Shown here in pieces: positions 62,528-64,000 of a DNA stretch of 64,000 bases. Both the position numbers and the translations under genes were made by a program. This stretch comes from JBJYIN01 sp046237015 (lineage in GTDB: Bacteria > Pseudomonadota > Gammaproteobacteria > Enterobacterales > Enterobacteriaceae). The DNA lies in assembly GCF_046237015.1 (NCBI RefSeq), contig NZ_JBJYIN010000008.1, positions 124,001 to 188,000 on the forward strand, given 5' to 3'. Position 1 is the first letter of the stretch; every line of letters begins with the position of its first letter. The notes under the pieces are model-generated. The model had not been told where the DNA came from. It was given only the letters and a program-made list of their open reading frames with translations, and made no database searches.

Positions 62528-62806
62528 TTAATTGTTGTCGTTGACCACGCTACAGAGCGCAGTTTCCATTTCTTCGCTGTTCATCAGGTCGGTGATACCG
62601 ATGGCTTTAAAACCAGCCTCTTCAACTTCATCGGTAAGGTCACGCATGGTTAAAACAAAATCGATGTTTTGCCAGGTCCTGAGTCCGGAAAGTACATCGT
62701 GTTCGAGTTCGATATCCCAGCCATGTTTATCAATGACTTTCTGGGCTTTGATTTTGAGCATTAGGGAACTGCCCATGCCAGTGCGACAGACGATAAGACC
62801 TTTCAT
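62528..62806 (-). CDS. PTS enzyme IIB, lactose/ascorbate type
   Basis: A 92-residue phosphocarrier with the P-loop-like active site C7-R-T-G-M-G-S-S; C7 is the phosphorylated cysteine. First gene of the operon IIB-IIC-transketolase N-transketolase C-IIA, divergent from the RpiR-type regulator with a perfect inverted repeat between them. Confidence 0.9.
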   Translation of the reverse strand: MKGLIVCRTGMGSSLMLKIKAQKVIDKHGWDIELEHDVLSGLRTWQNIDFVLTMRDLTDEVEEAGFKAIGITDLMNSEEMETALCSVVNDNN

Positions 62807-62824
62807 TCAGTTTTCTCCATTGGT

Positions 62825-62874
62825 GTGATAATAATTATTTTTATTGATGTATTTGTGAAAATAATTATTATCAC
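62825..62874. promoter_or_regulatory. perfect 17-bp inverted repeat, likely RpiR-type operator
   Basis: GTGATAATAATTATTTT (62825-62841) and its exact complement AAAATAATTATTATCAC (62858-62874) with 16 bases between; centres 33 bp apart, about three helical turns. It fills the gap between the divergent PTS operon and the regulator gene. Probable site for the regulator at 62928, repressing both directions. Confidence 0.7.
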
Positions 62875-62927
62875 AGGTGAGCAAGAAAGATGTGACTGTG
62901 CTTGCATTTTGTGCAAAAAGGCGAAAA

Positions 62928-63776
62928 ATGAGCCAATTAAACTCTAATCTTTTGATAAATATAAGAAATGGTACTGCTGGCTTAAGTCCAATACTGGAAA
63001 AGGTCGGCCGCTTCGTGGCTGAAAATCCTGATTATGTGATGAGACACACGATCTCTGAGTTGGCTGATTCCATCGAAACCAGTGAAGGAAGTATTACCCG
63101 ATTTTGCCGTGCTTTTGGCTTTAAAGGGTTTGCCGATTTTCGTACTGCGTTGGCAATGGATAGAGGCGCGGCAAGGCCTGAAGAGCAGCCTGGCGAGGCA
63201 ACGATGTCAGCGATAGCCAGTATCCGCGACAGCAATGCCATTATTGATAGTCAGGAACTGCAAGCTGCATCGGCGTGGCTTAATCAAACCAGCAATATTG
63301 CGCTTTACGCGGTGGGGACAGCGGTACCGGTGGCGCTTTTTTTGCAAATGAATTTAATGCGTATGGGGAAAGCGGCGAGCTTTATTGATCGTTTTTATCC
63401 GGCATCCATGCCGGTGCTGGCGGAAAACCAGATGACGGGCATTATTGTTGTGCACACCGAGCAGGTCTCAGCAGATCTGATGCAGGCGCTGACGATGGCG
63501 AGACAACAGGGGGTACGGATTTTATCGATCACCCGTGGTACGTTTACGCCGTTAAGTCGGCTTTCCGACTGGAATTTGCAGGCTGCGGTGGCATTAAAAG
63601 ATGAAGGGGAGTTTGGTTTTGCTGAAATCGCGGGGGCAATGACGGTGGCCGATCGTCTGTTGGTGGCGCTGGAAGAGCAGGATGAGCGATACACCGAATG
63701 CCGTAAAGCGCATCAGAAGAGCATTTTCTCGATTGAGAGTGTGGCGAATAAGCTATCAGAATATTTTATGTCGTAG
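62928..63776 (+). CDS. RpiR/MurR family transcriptional regulator
   Basis: A 282-residue regulator. N-terminal RpiR helix-turn-helix domain (GRFVAENPDYVMRHTISELADSIETSEGSITRFCRAFGFKGFADFR) and a C-terminal SIS sugar-phosphate-binding domain (from about ALYAVGTAVPVALFLQ to the end). The frame is open 17 codons earlier from a GTG abutting the inverted repeat; the ATG at 62928, with AAAGG six bases before it, is preferred. It probably senses the phosphosugar made by the divergent PTS. Confidence 0.87.
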   Translation: MSQLNSNLLINIRNGTAGLSPILEKVGRFVAENPDYVMRHTISELADSIETSEGSITRFCRAFGFKGFADFRTALAMDRGAARPEEQPGEATMSAIASIRDSNAIIDSQELQAASAWLNQTSNIALYAVGTAVPVALFLQMNLMRMGKAASFIDRFYPASMPVLAENQMTGIIVVHTEQVSADLMQALTMARQQGVRILSITRGTFTPLSRLSDWNLQAAVALKDEGEFGFAEIAGAMTVADRLLVALEEQDERYTECRKAHQKSIFSIESVANKLSEYFMS

Positions 63777-63843
63777 TGACGCTACGGCCGTGCGATAGCG
63801 TTGATATCGCAGTTGTGGGTTTAGCTGATTATATGGTTAAAAG

Positions 63844-63872
63844 CGCATTGAACAAAAAATTTGCTCAATGCG
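63844..63872. terminator. bidirectional terminator between the rpiR-type gene and pflA
   Basis: 13-bp stem CGCATTGAACAAA / TTTGCTCAATGCG (one wobble) with a three-base loop; U-rich on the minus strand (CTTTTAACC), T-rich on the plus strand. Confidence 0.8.
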
Positions 63873-63880
63873 TTGTTTCT

Positions 63881-64000
63881 TTAATATATAACCTTATGAC
63901 CATATTGCTCAAGAATCTCTTTTACGCGCTCCATGGTCTCTTTTTTCGGTGGTTTAACGCCGTCCAGTTTGTATTCTTCTCCCATCGCGATCCATTTATG
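63881..64000 (-). CDS. pflA: pyruvate formate-lyase-activating enzyme, 3' end
   Basis: The last 39 codons and TAA stop of a minus-strand gene whose 5' part lies beyond the window. The peptide HKWIAMGEEYKLDGVKPPKK...ILEQYGHKV matches the C-terminus of E. coli PflA, the radical-SAM enzyme that installs the glycyl radical on pyruvate formate-lyase. Its place near ycaD agrees with E. coli, although ycaM, ycaN and ycaK of E. coli are missing and the PTS operon stands there. Confidence 0.88.
   Translation of the reverse strand, partial: HKWIAMGEEYKLDGVKPPKKETMERVKEILEQYGHKVIY

Noticed and set aside
1..64000. CRISPR arrays, insertion sequences, prophage genes, tRNA or rRNA genes
   Set aside because: Looked for along the window; no regularly spaced repeats, transposase or integrase motifs, or cloverleaf with a TTCGAATC-type arm were seen.

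Overview
The window is chromosomal DNA of a member of the Enterobacterales, most likely a soft-rot genus such as Pectobacterium. Nearly every gene is a close full-length match to an Escherichia coli K-12 gene. The order follows the E. coli segment yliI-gstB-dacC-deoR ... ybjL-grxA-nfsA-rimK-potFGHI ... artJ-artMQIP ... hcp-hcr ... cspD-clpSA-infA-aat-cydCD-trxB-lrp-ftsK-lolA-rarA-serS-dmsABC ... ycaD ... pflA. Two 127-bp ERIC-type repeats are present. I saw no tRNA, rRNA, CRISPR array, insertion sequence or prophage gene. All family assignments come from memory of homologues; no search was run.

Layout. 1-8220: end of a PQQ-type sugar dehydrogenase gene, gstB, dacC, then a deoxyribose locus in which deoC-deoR is divergent from deoK-deoP-deoX. 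8422-20388: ybjL, ybjM, grxA, nfsA, rimK, ybjN, the putrescine importer potFGHI, ybjO and rlmC. 20441-24243: arginine uptake, with artJ as a separate unit carrying tandem ARG boxes, and artPIQM. 24446-33240: ybjQ, amiD, ybjT, hcp-hcr (hybrid cluster protein and its reductase, with candidate FNR and NsrR sites), lysO, ybjD and cspD. 33590-38975: clpS-clpA and infA, separated by two accessory genes: an unrecognised 541-residue protein with internal repeats and a NADAR-family N-glycosidase. 39093-52606: aat, cydDC, trxB, lrp, ftsK (LexA box upstream), lolA, rarA and serS. 53009-57620: anaerobic DMSO reductase dmsA, dmsB/dmsC and the chaperone gene dmsD. 57815-63776: ycaD, then an ascorbate-type PTS plus split transketolase operon divergent from an rpiR-type regulator, with a perfect 17-bp inverted repeat between them. 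The window ends in the 3' end of pflA.

Two places stand out. In dmsB, a one-base deletion near 56034 removes the normal stop codon and joins DmsB in frame to DmsC as one 492-residue reading frame. The old frame still encodes the usual DmsB C-terminus and stop, directly before a strong ribosome binding site and the dmsC ATG. Between clpA and infA, where E. coli K-12 carries a tRNA-Ser gene, this genome instead has the 541-residue protein and a convergent NADAR gene.

Much of the window concerns nutrient uptake and redox or anaerobic adaptation: deoxyribose, putrescine, arginine, an unknown PTS sugar, DMSO respiration, nitric-oxide stress and cytochrome bd assembly. The rest is the conserved clp-trx-lrp-ftsK-serS housekeeping block. 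Several genes lying between these in E. coli (ybjC, ybjP, ybjS, ltaE, poxB, aqpZ, ybjX, macAB) are absent from this stretch.
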